From assembly GCF_005281345.1 (NCBI RefSeq), contig NZ_SZXJ01000078.1, positions 124,001 to 188,000 of the forward strand: a stretch of DNA of 64,000 nt. Reading direction: 5' to 3'. The stretch comes from Citrobacter sp. wls619. Lineage in GTDB: Bacteria; Pseudomonadota; Gammaproteobacteria; Enterobacterales; Enterobacteriaceae. Below the pieces are notes generated by a model, which had not been told where the DNA came from, searched no databases, and was given only the letters and a program-made list of their open reading frames with translations. Both the position numbers and the translations under genes were made by a program. This document shows, one piece after another, positions 1 to 12,520 of the stretch; positions within the stretch are counted from its first letter, which is position 1, and every line of letters begins with the position of its first letter.

Positions 1-2830
<2,830 letters not shown>

Positions 2831-2890
2831 TCAACGCGGCAAAAGAGCAGATGCAGCCAGCACAGAGACAACTTGAAGGATGACGCGTAT

Positions 2891-2917
2891 AAAAAAAGCC
2901 TCCACCAGGGAGGCTTT
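2891..2917 (-). terminator. pheST attenuator terminator
   Basis: A GC-rich inverted repeat (AAGCCTCC / GGAGGCTT) is followed on the minus strand by a run of seven T. It lies between the pheM leader peptide and pheS, where the E. coli operon has its attenuator. Transcription should stop here when charged tRNA-Phe is plentiful and continue when ribosomes stall on the Phe codons of pheM. Confidence 0.9.
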
Positions 2918-2963
2918 TAGGCGCTGTTTTCCGTTTCTTCTTTCACGCGCAAGCCTCCTGAGT

Positions 2964-3008
2964 TCAGGTGCTAAAGTAAAAGAAGAAGCGGAAAATAGCA
3001 GCATTCAT
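2964..3008 (-). CDS. pheM: pheST operon leader peptide
   Basis: A 14-residue open frame reads [14 protein letters not shown] and ends in TGA. Five of the fourteen residues are phenylalanine, including three in a row, which is the stalling signal for attenuation. It sits directly upstream of the attenuator hairpin and is identical to the E. coli leader peptide as I remember it. Its role is regulatory: translation speed through the Phe codons decides which hairpin forms downstream. Confidence 0.95.
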
Positions 3009-3095
3009 GCTTGCGTTACCTTGTGTGGTAAAAACCGGACAACCTGTATTGAAAAGGCTTACGGATAAATTGTCAACTAATTGATTGAACTACAA

Positions 3096-3124
3096 ATAAA
3101 AGAGAGGGAGCCAGGCTCCCTCTT
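3096..3124 (-). terminator. Terminator after rplT
   Basis: An inverted repeat (GAGGGAGCC / GGCTCCCTC) followed on the minus strand by a T-rich stretch lies just after the rplT stop. It separates the infC-rpmI-rplT transcript from the pheM leader, leaving room for the pheMST promoter downstream. Confidence 0.8.
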
Positions 3125-3133
3125 TTCACCGGC

Positions 3134-3514
<381 letters not shown>

Positions 3515-3545
3515 TTAGTAAAAAAATGAATTAAACGTTAACGGC

Positions 3546-3767
<222 letters not shown>

Positions 3768-3839
3768 TTAATAAACGAAACGTAGGCGAACAACGGCTGT
3801 GGAACCCGCAGGCTCCACAGACATTGCTACTTGAAGGCC

Positions 3840-4385
<546 letters not shown>

Positions 4386-6314
4386 TTATTCCTCCAGTTG
4401 TTGAAGACTGCGGCTGCGAATCTCTTGTTGCAGCTTCTCAATCACTTCATTTACGTCCAGGCTGCCCAAGTCTTTGCCACGACGGGTGCGCACGGCAACT
4501 TTGCCTGCTTCTACCTCTTTGTCGCCACAGACCAACATGTAAGGGACACGACGTAAAGTGTGCTCGCGGATTTTAAAGCCAATCTTCTCATTTCTCAAGT
4601 CTGCTTTTACACGAATGCCCGCATTTTGTAGTTTCTGCGTTAATTCGTTAACGTATTCAGACTGAGAATCGGTGATGTTCATGACCACAACCTGAACCGG
4701 CGCGAGCCAGGTCGGGAAGAAGCCAGCGAACTCTTCGGTCAGGATACCGATGAAACGTTCCATCGACCCAAGAATTGCGCGGTGAATCATAACCGGCACC
4801 TGACGCTCGTTATTTTCGCCAACATAAGAGGCGCTTAAACGGGACGGCAGGGAGAAGTCCAGCTGTACAGTACCGCACTGCCATGCACGATCGAGGCAGT
4901 CATACAGGGTAAATTCAATTTTTGGACCGTAGAACGCGCCCTCACCCAGTTGGAACTCAAACGGGATGTTGTTTTCTTCCAGCGCCACGGCCAGGTCAGC
5001 TTCAGCACGGTCCCACATTTCATCGCTGCCGATACGTTTTTCGGGGCGAGTGGACAGTTTGACGACGATTTTCTCGAAGCCAAAAGTGCTGTACATATCG
5101 TAGACCATACGAATGCACGCGTTAACTTCATCACGAATCTGCTCTTCAGTACAGAAGATATGTGCATCATCCTGAGTGAAGCCACGTACACGCATCAGAC
5201 CGTGCAGCGCACCTGACGGCTCGTTACGGTGACAGCTACCAAATTCAGCCATACGCAACGGCAGGTCACGATAGGATTTCAGACCCTGGTTAAAGATCTG
5301 CACGTGGCCCGGGCAGTTCATGGGTTTAATGCAGTATTCACGGTTCTCAGAAGAGGTGGTGAACATCGCATCTTTGTAGTTGTCCCAGTGACCTGTTTTT
5401 TCCCACAGCACACGGTCCATCATGAACGGACCTTTCACTTCCTGATACTGATATTCTTTCAGTTTCGAGCGAACAAAAACTTCCAGCTCGCGGAAGATAG
5501 TCCAGCCATCGTTATGCCAGAACACCATACCCGGTGCTTCTTCCTGCATATGATACAGGTCAAGCTGCTTACCGATTTTGCGATGGTCACGCTTGGCTGC
5601 TTCTTCCAGACGTTGCAGGTATGCATTCAGGGCTTTTTTGTCGGCCCATGCAGTACCATAAATACGTTGCAGCATCTTGTTGTTGCTGTCGCCGCGCCAG
5701 TATGCCCCTGCGGTCTTCATCAGTTTGAAGTGATGACAGAAACGCATGTTCGGCACGTGCGGACCACGGCACATATCGACGTATTCTTCATGATGGTACA
5801 AGCCAGGCTTGTCATCATGGGCAATGTTTTCATCAAGAATAGAGACTTTATAGGTCTCACCACGCTTCACGAAGGTTTCGCGCGCTTCGTACCAGCTGAC
5901 TTTCTTCTTAATGACATCGTAGTTTTTCTCAGCGAGCTCGTGCATCCGCTTCTCGAGCGCGTCGACATCTTCCTGGGTTAACGTACGGTCAAGATCGATA
6001 TCGTAGTAAAAACCGTTGTCAACAACCGGTCCGATCGCCATTTTGGTGTTCGGCCAAAGTTGTTTGATCGCATGCCCTAACAGGTGCGCACAAGAGTGAC
6101 GAATGATCTCCAGACCTTCTTCATCCTTCGCGGTGATGATGGAGAGTTTCGCATCATGCTCAATCAGATCGGAAGCATCTACCAGCTCACCGTTAACACG
6201 GCCAGCAATAGTCGCTTTCGCCAGACCTGGACCGATGTCCAGCGCAACATCCATGGGGCTTACAGCGTGGTCGTAATGGCGTTGGCTGCCATCAGGAAGA
6301 GTAATAACAGGCAT
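4386..6314 (-). CDS. thrS: Threonyl-tRNA synthetase
   Basis: ThrRS joins threonine to tRNA-Thr in the cytoplasm. The 642-residue product equals the E. coli length. In order it has an N-terminal TGS domain ([18 protein letters not shown]), an editing domain carrying [10 protein letters not shown] (residues 73-82), the class II catalytic core with the zinc-ligand region [10 protein letters not shown] and motif 2 [12 protein letters not shown], and a C-terminal anticodon-binding domain. It is the first gene of the thrS-infC-rpmI-rplT cluster. In E. coli ThrRS represses its own translation by binding tRNA-like arms in the leader just upstream; that leader is present here at 6315 onward. Confidence 0.98.
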   Translation of the reverse strand: MPVITLPDGSQRHYDHAVSPMDVALDIGPGLAKATIAGRVNGELVDASDLIEHDAKLSIITAKDEEGLEIIRHSCAHLLGHAIKQLWPNTKMAIGPVVDNGFYYDIDLDRTLTQEDVDALEKRMHELAEKNYDVIKKKVSWYEARETFVKRGETYKVSILDENIAHDDKPGLYHHEEYVDMCRGPHVPNMRFCHHFKLMKTAGAYWRGDSNNKMLQRIYGTAWADKKALNAYLQRLEEAAKRDHRKIGKQLDLYHMQEEAPGMVFWHNDGWTIFRELEVFVRSKLKEYQYQEVKGPFMMDRVLWEKTGHWDNYKDAMFTTSSENREYCIKPMNCPGHVQIFNQGLKSYRDLPLRMAEFGSCHRNEPSGALHGLMRVRGFTQDDAHIFCTEEQIRDEVNACIRMVYDMYSTFGFEKIVVKLSTRPEKRIGSDEMWDRAEADLAVALEENNIPFEFQLGEGAFYGPKIEFTLYDCLDRAWQCGTVQLDFSLPSRLSASYVGENNERQVPVMIHRAILGSMERFIGILTEEFAGFFPTWLAPVQVVVMNITDSQSEYVNELTQKLQNAGIRVKADLRNEKIGFKIREHTLRRVPYMLVCGDKEVEAGKVAVRTRRGKDLGSLDVNEVIEKLQQEIRSRSLQQLEE

Positions 6315-6617
6315 GTTATATCCTTATTTGCAGTGGTGCCCCACACGTAAGAGCACATACAAAGATTCAATATTTAAAATTATCAAAAAGGTCTGGGCTG
6401 ATTCCCGCTTCACTCTGCGAAATATGTCACAGGTCACCTGACAGGCAACGCTGGACCTACGCCCGTTTTTTGATAACACCGTTTGACAGTGTACACGGCA
6501 TTACGAGCCGATCAAAGCTGCAATCAATGCGCTTTCCATGATGTAAATCAATTCACGGACACCCTTCTATCTTTGTTACACTAAGTAGAATGGTCTGACC
6601 TGGGCAGGAAAAGAACA
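6315..6617. promoter_or_regulatory. thrS leader and thrS/yniD divergent promoter region
   Basis: This 303-base gap separates the divergent genes thrS and yniD. By analogy with E. coli the part next to thrS (about 6315-6480) should hold the tRNA-mimicking translational operator recognised by ThrRS; I did not fold it. No open frame of convincing quality lies within it. Confidence 0.5.
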
Positions 6618-6725
6618 ATGCCAACAAATCGTTTTGCCAAAAAACACTGGAAGATGGTTGTAATACTGCTGGTTATTTGTGCGGCAATGCTGATGCTACG
6701 CTGGGCAGCCATGATCTGGGGTTAA
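6618..6725 (+). CDS. yniD: Small inner-membrane protein YniD
   Basis: A 35-codon frame encodes a short basic N-terminus (MPTNRFAKKHWK) followed by one hydrophobic membrane segment (residues 13-34). It closely resembles E. coli YniD, a verified 35-residue small membrane protein found at the same place between thrS and ydiY. The ATG is preceded by an AGGAAAAG purine stretch. Its function is not known. It was recognised by homology and synteny. Confidence 0.88.
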   Translation: MPTNRFAKKHWKMVVILLVICAAMLMLRWAAMIWG

Positions 6726-6930
6726 ACGTCAGAAGCACTATGCCAACCTGAGCAAATATATTCTACAGACTGTTAATTGTGTTTAATTATGACGGTAATG
6801 CTGAAATGCCATTTTCAGGACAGCCTATTTATTCATTAAATTGAAAGCGTCTAAAAATGCGGGATGTCAGAAAAGCATCAAAAATAAAGCGCGGTTAGGA
6901 TAATAAAAATACTTAACGTTAATTTATCAA

Positions 6931-6956
6931 AGCCGGGCCAGTTAACTGGCCCGGCT
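6931..6956. terminator. Perfect 26-base palindrome after ydiY
   Basis: The arms AGCCGGGCCAGTT / AACTGGCCCGGCT form a perfect 13-base-pair palindrome five bases after the ydiY stop. A modest T-rich stretch follows on the minus strand, so it probably ends ydiY transcription. It may also stop transcripts coming from yniD on the other strand. Confidence 0.7.
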
Positions 6957-6961
6957 AACTA

Positions 6962-7720
6962 TTACATCCGATAGCCGAGCGAAACCGTCGTGCGGCGATC
7001 GGTATGCTCCGGCGCGGTTGCCGGCGGTTCGGAGTTCCAGGTCACGTTGTACGCAACCTTCAACCCAAAGTGTTCGTTGATAGCAACATTCAAAGCCGTT
7101 TCAGAATTCAGCGTTGTATCATCGGCACCAAATACCGACACACCCTGCGTAAACTTGGTGTTGTCCGTCATCTGCCACGCATAAGCTCCGGACGCATAAC
7201 CTAACGGCTGCGTTTCAGTGGTGCCATCAGTGTGCTCGTCATAACGTACACCAGGACCGAATTCAAAGCGGAAACTGTGCACCGGTCCATTGAGAAACTG
7301 GCGACCATAACCGGCCGTTAGCACGTCACGCTCACGGTATCCGTTATAACGGTCTGTTAGCCAACTGGCCTGACCAAAGAGATAGTCATAGTCAGTCATG
7401 TTATAACGACTACGACCACCTACAGCATATTTCTCAGATGAACGCTCATCATTTGAGGAGGTGTTGCTGGCATTTCCCCACAGAGACCACGCCGTAGATT
7501 GACCATACCAGGTCATGGTGGTGTCGGCGGTTAAAGAAGAACTTTTTGTGTTGCCTGACTGGGCAAGATATCCCGCGTTCAGGTTACCTTCAAAGGGTTT
7601 TTTCGCGCTGGAAGGGTCATCCATGACAGTAAAAACGGAATCATCGGCGGCGGCATGCATTGACGCAAACACGCACCCCGTCAGCAATACTGCTGCGGGC
7701 ACTGTCTTCAAAAGCTTCAT
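6962..7720 (-). CDS. ydiY: Outer-membrane-associated DUF481 protein YdiY
   Basis: The 252-residue product starts with a cleavable signal peptide (MKLLKTVPAAVLLTGCVFASMHAAA) and continues as a beta-rich protein with alternating aromatic and polar residues, ending in SLGYRM with a terminal hydrophobic pattern seen in outer-membrane beta-barrels. It corresponds to E. coli YdiY (DUF481 family), reported as acid-inducible with unknown function. A Cys at residue 16 lies within the signal peptide, but the context is not a convincing lipobox. A terminator-like hairpin in its leader may regulate it. Confidence 0.9.
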   Translation of the reverse strand: MKLLKTVPAAVLLTGCVFASMHAAADDSVFTVMDDPSSAKKPFEGNLNAGYLAQSGNTKSSSLTADTTMTWYGQSTAWSLWGNASNTSSNDERSSEKYAVGGRSRYNMTDYDYLFGQASWLTDRYNGYRERDVLTAGYGRQFLNGPVHSFRFEFGPGVRYDEHTDGTTETQPLGYASGAYAWQMTDNTKFTQGVSVFGADDTTLNSETALNVAINEHFGLKVAYNVTWNSEPPATAPEHTDRRTTVSLGYRM

Positions 7721-7740
7721 TTATAAAGAGTCCGTACAAC

Positions 7741-7764
7741 AAAAAAAGAGACCATAACGGTCTC
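7741..7764 (-). terminator. Terminator-like hairpin in the ydiY leader
   Basis: On the minus strand GAGACC-GTTAT-GGTCTC is followed directly by seven T, the form of an intrinsic terminator. It ends about 20 bases before the ydiY ATG, and no minus-strand gene lies upstream because pfkB runs the other way. It could be an attenuator for ydiY or the 3' end of a small RNA transcribed from 7765-8000. Confidence 0.65.
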
Positions 7765-8007
7765 GGAAACTTTCATGTGGATCAATGACAAAAGACCCTT
7801 GAAAGGTAACAAATTATAAAAAGACTCGAATAACATAGCAATAAATTCTTATTTCATTTTTTGAATAAGAGCGTTCCTAATCCTTTATTTTATTTATATA
7901 TCTTTGGCAGGAGAATTTTAAATAAAGCTGCGAGAAATCATGTTGTTAATTACTTCACTTTCGTGGCGTTAAGTGCCAGACTGGGGTCAGCCTAACAGGA
8001 GGTAAAG

Positions 8008-8937
8008 ATGATACGTATCTATACGTTAACACTTGCGCCCTCTCTCGATAGCGCAACAATCACGCCACAAATCTACCCCGAAGGTAAACTTCGCTGTACC
8101 TCACCGGTTTTTGAACCTGGTGGCGGAGGCATCAACGTTGCCCGCGCCATTGCACATCTTGGCGGAACCGCAACGGCTATCTTCCCGGTCGGTGGTGCGA
8201 CCGGCGAGCACTTAGTTTCTTTACTTGCCGACGAAAATGTTCCCGTCTCGACTATCGAGGCCAAAGACTGGACCCGACAAAATCTCCATGTCCACGTCGA
8301 ATCCAGCGGCGAGCAGTATCGTTTTGTCATGCCCGGTGCCGCGCTGACTGATGACGAATTCTACCAACTGCAGGATCAGGTACTGGAAATTGAATCGGGT
8401 GCGATACTGGTCATTAGCGGCAGTTTGCCGCCCGGTGTGCAAATAGAAAAACTGACCCGCCTCATCACCACCGCACAAAAACAGGGCATTCGCTGCATTG
8501 TCGATAGCTCCGGCGAGGCGCTGACGGCGGCATTAGCCATCGGCGGTATCGAACTGGTAAAACCCAACCTCAAAGAATTGAGTGCGCTGGTGAAACGCGA
8601 ACTCACACAACCCGATGACGTCCGCAAAGCAGCACAGGAGATTATACAAAGCGGCAAAGCGCTTCGCGTTGTGGTCTCTCTTGGGCCACAAGGGGCATTG
8701 GGCGTCAATCAAGAAACGTGCGTCCAGGTCGTTCCTCCGCCGGTGAAAAGCCAAAGTACCGTTGGCGCAGGCGACAGTATGGTCGGCGCGATGACGTTGA
8801 AACTGGCAGAAAATGCCCCGTTTGAAGAGATTGTGCGTTTTGGCGTCGCTGCGGGTAGCGCAGCAACGCTGAATCAGGGCACACGGCTGTGCGCGTTGGG
8901 CGATACGCAAAAAATATATTCGTATCTTACCCGATGA
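8008..8937 (+). CDS. pfkB: 6-phosphofructokinase II
   Basis: Pfk-2 phosphorylates fructose 6-phosphate to fructose 1,6-bisphosphate in glycolysis and is the minor isozyme in E. coli. The 309-residue product has the ribokinase/PfkB fold: an N-terminal GGGGINVARA motif (residues 36-45) and a C-terminal TVGAGDSMVGAM motif containing the catalytic Asp. A GGAGG ribosome-binding site precedes the start. It is a single-gene unit closed by a hairpin. The E. coli downstream gene ydiZ is not present. Confidence 0.97.
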   Translation: MIRIYTLTLAPSLDSATITPQIYPEGKLRCTSPVFEPGGGGINVARAIAHLGGTATAIFPVGGATGEHLVSLLADENVPVSTIEAKDWTRQNLHVHVESSGEQYRFVMPGAALTDDEFYQLQDQVLEIESGAILVISGSLPPGVQIEKLTRLITTAQKQGIRCIVDSSGEALTAALAIGGIELVKPNLKELSALVKRELTQPDDVRKAAQEIIQSGKALRVVVSLGPQGALGVNQETCVQVVPPPVKSQSTVGAGDSMVGAMTLKLAENAPFEEIVRFGVAAGSAATLNQGTRLCALGDTQKIYSYLTR

Positions 8938-8944
8938 TGACACC

Positions 8945-8972
8945 ATCCCCCTTATCAGGCATTAAGGGGGAT
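8945..8972 (+). terminator. Terminator after pfkB
   Basis: A 10-base-pair inverted repeat (ATCCCCCTTA / TAAGGGGGAT) with an 8-base loop lies 7 bases after the pfkB stop. The T-run is short, so termination may be partial. The rest of the 271-base gap to yniA holds no convincing gene. Confidence 0.65.
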
Positions 8973-9208
8973 TTACCGACAAAACTGTCAGCATGCGTAT
9001 TATGCGTCTATGATAAAAAATCACGTGATTACAAAGAAGTGAATCATGTTAAACCGAACGTCGCAATTTCTCAGGGAGGTATGGAAGAACGACATACAAT
9101 AAGTGCCTTTCCAGCGATGACGCGTCTACGGTGTGCGTCAGTTCGTGTTTTTTTACCGCATTCTTGCGCTAACCTTATGATCTGGCAGACAACATGGGGA
9201 GAGACATC

Positions 9209-10069
9209 ATGTGGCAGGCTATCAGTCGTCTTTTAAGCGAGCAATTAGGTGAAGGCGAAATCGAACTGCGTAATGAACTGCCCGGCGGAGAGATCCACGC
9301 CGCATGGCATTTACGCTATGCGGGGCGCGATTTTTTCGTCAAATGTGATGAAAGAGAGCTGTTGTCTGGCTTTACGGCGGAGGCCGACCAGTTAGAACTG
9401 CTTTCCCGAAGTCAAACCGTCTCTGTTCCCAAAGTCTGGGCGGTGGGTGCCGACAGAGATTACAGTTTTCTGGTAATGGACTTTCTCCCTCCCCGCCCGC
9501 TTGATGCCCACAACGCGTTTATTCTCGGACAACAACTTGCACACTTGCACGAATGGAGCGATCAGCCACAGTTCGGCCTCGACTTCGATAATGCGCTCTC
9601 CACTACGCCGCAACCCAATGCCTGGCAGCGTCGCTGGTCAACCTTCTTCGCCGAACAACGCATCGGCTGGCAACTGGAACTTGCGGCGGAAAAAGGCATC
9701 GCGTTTGGCAATATTGACGCCATTGTCGATCATGTTCAGCAACGACTCTCCTCCCATCAGCCACAGCCTTCTCTCCTGCACGGCGATTTGTGGTCGGCAA
9801 ACTGTGCGCTCGGACCGAATGGCCCCTACATTTTTGACCCCGCCTGTTACTGGGGCGACAGAGAGTGCGATCTGGCAATGTTGCCGTTACATACCGATCA
9901 GCCACCGCAGATTTATGACGGTTATCAGTCTGTCTCGCCGCTACCGTTAGATTTTCTCGACAGGCAGCCTATCTATCAGCTGTATACGTTGCTTAATCGG
10001 GCAATTCTGTTTGGCGGGCAGCACCTGGTGGTGGCGCAAAAAGCGATGGAAAGGTTACTGGCGGCTTAA
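9209..10069 (+). CDS. yniA: Fructosamine kinase family protein YniA
   Basis: This protein belongs to the fructosamine/ketosamine-3-kinase family, which phosphorylates sugar adducts on amines and so helps remove glycation damage; E. coli YniA itself is only partly characterised. The 286-residue product has a kinase N-lobe with FFVKCDE (ATP-binding Lys) and a C-lobe with LLHGDLWSAN (catalytic loop) and IFDPACYWGDRE (metal-binding Asp). The start MWQAIS is preferred to the upstream in-frame ATG because it matches the family. It is monocistronic and convergent with yniB. Confidence 0.93.
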   Translation: MWQAISRLLSEQLGEGEIELRNELPGGEIHAAWHLRYAGRDFFVKCDERELLSGFTAEADQLELLSRSQTVSVPKVWAVGADRDYSFLVMDFLPPRPLDAHNAFILGQQLAHLHEWSDQPQFGLDFDNALSTTPQPNAWQRRWSTFFAEQRIGWQLELAAEKGIAFGNIDAIVDHVQQRLSSHQPQPSLLHGDLWSANCALGPNGPYIFDPACYWGDRECDLAMLPLHTDQPPQIYDGYQSVSPLPLDFLDRQPIYQLYTLLNRAILFGGQHLVVAQKAMERLLAA

Positions 10070-10097
10070 CGTACAGATAGCCCGAAGGCGGCTTTGT

Positions 10098-10136
10098 TTA
10101 TCAGGCCTGACGCTTCACGTAGCCCAGGCCTGATAA
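10098..10136. repeat. REP-like inverted repeat between yniA and yniB
   Basis: Two perfect 12-base arms (TTATCAGGCCTG / CAGGCCTGATAA) are separated by 15 bases between the convergent ends of yniA and yniB. The GCCTGAT sequence and position suit a REP/BIME-type element acting as a bidirectional terminator or mRNA-stabilising hairpin. Confidence 0.7.
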
Positions 10137-10144
10137 TAGCGGAC

Positions 10145-10681
10145 TTACAAAAAGCCCAGCAATGAGAAGAAGAAGTAGCCGATCACGATAACGATCACCG
10201 GCAAAATATAGAGCGGGAAGATTTGTAAAAAGATCGTATGGTGTGGCACCACAATACGCGACTCAATTTGCTCACGCGATAACCCTTCACTGCCTTTTGC
10301 CTGTTCCAGAATCAACTGATCTTCAACGCCCTCGCGTAAAAAACGCGCCTGACGACTCATTCTGGCGCCAGAGTCCTGCAATGCCAGGCCGATGAATATC
10401 AGAATAAAAATCAACCAAAAAACAAGATTCAGTCCGGTCTGAAAATCCGGTGTCGGCGAGTTATACCAAAACAGGTTAAGAAACGGCGTATTTACCCGCA
10501 TCATGTCGATCATCACATGGGCAAAATCGAGCATTACTGCATTAATCCCTTCCTGCTTTTCGCTGTGCGCGTACATAAACTTCAGTACTGAAACCAGTGT
10601 TGAAATCAGCGCCGGAATGAAAATTACCCATCCCAGCAACCTTTTCAAGACAGCAATGCGTCCAGCTTGTTGATACGTCAT
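10145..10681 (-). CDS. yniB: Inner-membrane protein YniB
   Basis: A 178-residue predicted inner-membrane protein of unknown function matching E. coli YniB in length and position. Hydrophobic segments are visible at about residues 14-35 (LLGWVIFIPALISTLVSVLKF), 85-102 and at the C-terminus (FPLYILPVIVIVIGYFFFSLLGFL). A soluble charged stretch (residues 105-150) separates the last two. The start MTYQQAGR follows the family; an in-frame ATG nine codons upstream is less likely. Confidence 0.88.
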   Translation of the reverse strand: MTYQQAGRIAVLKRLLGWVIFIPALISTLVSVLKFMYAHSEKQEGINAVMLDFAHVMIDMMRVNTPFLNLFWYNSPTPDFQTGLNLVFWLIFILIFIGLALQDSGARMSRQARFLREGVEDQLILEQAKGSEGLSREQIESRIVVPHHTIFLQIFPLYILPVIVIVIGYFFFSLLGFL

Positions 10682-10848
10682 GAGTTCCCCTTGATAAAGA
10701 CGTGTCATTTTGGCCTAAGTTTACCCGTTGATAACCGTTTTCGCCTGATCTTTAAAGGCGGTATACTGCCAAATTAGCCATAATGAACGCTTAGAGCTCG
10801 TTCTGGTGGGCTCTTAATCCCTGTTATCACCCTAAAGGAGAGGTTGTG

Positions 10849-11517
10849 ATGTCAACCCCGCGTCAAATTCTTGCTGCAATTTTCGATATGGATGGATTAC
10901 TGGTCGATTCAGAACCGCTCTGGGATCAGGCCGAACTGGATGTGATTGCAAGTTTAGGCGTAGATATCACCCGCCGCCATGAACTTCCCGACACGCTTGG
11001 TTTACGTATCGATATGGTTGTTGATCTTTGGTTCGCACAGCAACCTTGGAAAGGCCCCTCTCGTCAGGAGGTGACGGAGCGCATCATTACACGGGCCATT
11101 GCGCTGGTAGAAGAAACACGCCCCCTGTTGCCGGGCGTACGTGAAGCTGTGGCACTGTGCAAATCTCAGGGAATCAAAGTTGGACTGGCCTCCGCATCAC
11201 CGCTGCATATGCTGGAAAAAGTGCTGACCATGTTTGGTCTGCGCGATAGCTTTGACGCGCTGGCCTCGGCAGAAAAATTACCTTACAGCAAACCGCACCC
11301 GCAGGTTTACCTCGATTGTGCCCACAAGCTGGGCGTATCCCCGTTATCTTGTGTCGCGCTGGAAGATTCCGTGAACGGGATGATTGCGTCGAAAGCAGCG
11401 CGAATGCGCTCAATTGTTGTCCCCGCCCATGAAAATCAGGATGATCCCCGTTTTGTGCTTGCCGATGTCAAACTGGCCTCGTTGACTGAGCTCACTGCCG
11501 GGCATCTTCAGGGTTAA
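10849..11517 (+). CDS. hxpB: HAD-family hexitol/2-deoxyglucose 6-phosphate phosphatase
   Basis: HxpB (formerly YniC) is a cytoplasmic haloacid-dehalogenase-type phosphatase that hydrolyses small sugar phosphates such as 2-deoxyglucose 6-phosphate and hexitol phosphates in E. coli. The 222-residue product shows motif I FDMDGLLVDSE (nucleophile Asp), motif II GLASASP, the Lys of motif III in PYSKPHP, and motif IV ALEDSVNG. A GGAGAGG ribosome-binding site precedes MSTPRQ; a GTG one codon upstream is ignored. Confidence 0.95.
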   Translation: MSTPRQILAAIFDMDGLLVDSEPLWDQAELDVIASLGVDITRRHELPDTLGLRIDMVVDLWFAQQPWKGPSRQEVTERIITRAIALVEETRPLLPGVREAVALCKSQGIKVGLASASPLHMLEKVLTMFGLRDSFDALASAEKLPYSKPHPQVYLDCAHKLGVSPLSCVALEDSVNGMIASKAARMRSIVVPAHENQDDPRFVLADVKLASLTELTAGHLQG

Positions 11518-11663
11518 TCTCCCACCGGGCAATGACCATATTGCCCATTTTTTGCCCTCTCAATATTTTTAAAACACAGTTTCATTTTAATTGTATTTTT
11601 GTTCAACCTCTTCTATTCTTCTCCTATTGCAAGGCATTAACAGTAAAAATAGCTGAGGTGAAC

Positions 11664-12425
11664 ATGGTTCTGGACGCGTTTCGTCTTGAGGGTAAAGTCG
11701 CAATCGTCACCGGTTGTGATACCGGGCTTGGACAAGGTATGGCCCTGGCGCTGGCTGAAGCCGGATGTGACGTGGTTGGCGTAAACCGCAAAATCCCGCA
11801 TGACACCGAGGAAAAAATCACCGCAGTTGGTCGGCGTTTTATGGCTATCCAGGCCGACCTCAGCCAACAGGAGGCGCTGTCCAGCGTAGTGACGCAAACT
11901 GTGGCGGCATTTGGTCGGGTCGATATTCTGGTCAACAATGCAGGTACGATTCGTCGCCAGGACGCGCTGGATTTTAGTGAAAAAGACTGGGATGACGTAA
12001 TGAACCTGAATCTCAAGTCTGTTTTCTTTCTGTCGCAGGCGGTGGCGCGTCAGTTCCTGGCGCAGGGCAACGGCGGTAAAATTATCAATATTGCCTCAAT
12101 GCTCTCTTTTCAGGGGGGAATCCGCGTGCCGTCCTACACCGCATCGAAAAGCGGCGTGCTGGGGATCACCCGCCTGCTGGCCAATGAGTGGGCGGCTCAG
12201 GGAATTAATGTCAATGCCATCGCTCCCGGCTATATGGCGACCAATAACACACAGCAACTGCGCGAAGACAGTGAGCGTAATCAGCAAATCGTCGATCGCA
12301 TTCCCGCGGGGCGCTGGGGAACACCGGATGACGTGCAAGGCCCGGTCGTTTTTCTCGCCAGCCCGGCTTCTGACTATATTAATGGTTACACGCTTGCCGT
12401 GGACGGCGGTTGGTTGGCGCGTTAA
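11664..12425 (+). CDS. SDR oxidoreductase, KduD-like (2-dehydro-3-deoxy-D-gluconate 5-dehydrogenase family)
   Basis: This 253-residue short-chain dehydrogenase has the Rossmann motif TGCDTGLGQG near residue 16, the NNAG motif near residue 90 and the catalytic YTASK near residue 157. Overall sequence and length resemble KduD, which oxidises or reduces 5-keto-type intermediates in hexuronate breakdown, but many gluconate and sugar-alcohol dehydrogenases look alike, so the substrate is uncertain. The start MVLDAFRLEG is chosen because it follows a GAGGTGA site and gives the family length. E. coli K-12 has no gene here between hxpB and ydjM. No kdu or transporter neighbours accompany it. Confidence 0.8.
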   Translation: MVLDAFRLEGKVAIVTGCDTGLGQGMALALAEAGCDVVGVNRKIPHDTEEKITAVGRRFMAIQADLSQQEALSSVVTQTVAAFGRVDILVNNAGTIRRQDALDFSEKDWDDVMNLNLKSVFFLSQAVARQFLAQGNGGKIINIASMLSFQGGIRVPSYTASKSGVLGITRLLANEWAAQGINVNAIAPGYMATNNTQQLREDSERNQQIVDRIPAGRWGTPDDVQGPVVFLASPASDYINGYTLAVDGGWLAR

Positions 12426-12488
12426 TCGTGCATTTGTGACAAAGGGTTACAACGTCACCTCTTCCGCCTACTGTATAAAACCCCTATA

Positions 12489-12504
12489 CTGTATGAATTG
12501 ACAG
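12489..12504. promoter_or_regulatory. LexA (SOS) box upstream of ydjM
   Basis: CTGTATGAATTGACAG matches the LexA consensus CTGT-N8-ACAG exactly and ends 16 bases before the ydjM start. Further ACTGTATA half-sites lie just upstream (about 12469-12492). E. coli ydjM is a known LexA-controlled gene, so SOS induction is very likely conserved. Confidence 0.88.
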
Positions 12505-12520
12505 TTTATTGGGTTTTATC

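Noticed and set aside
8889..9236. Open frame of 115 codons overlapping pfkB and yniA
   Set aside because: It crosses the pfkB terminator and the yniA promoter and start, and its translation shows no protein-like pattern.
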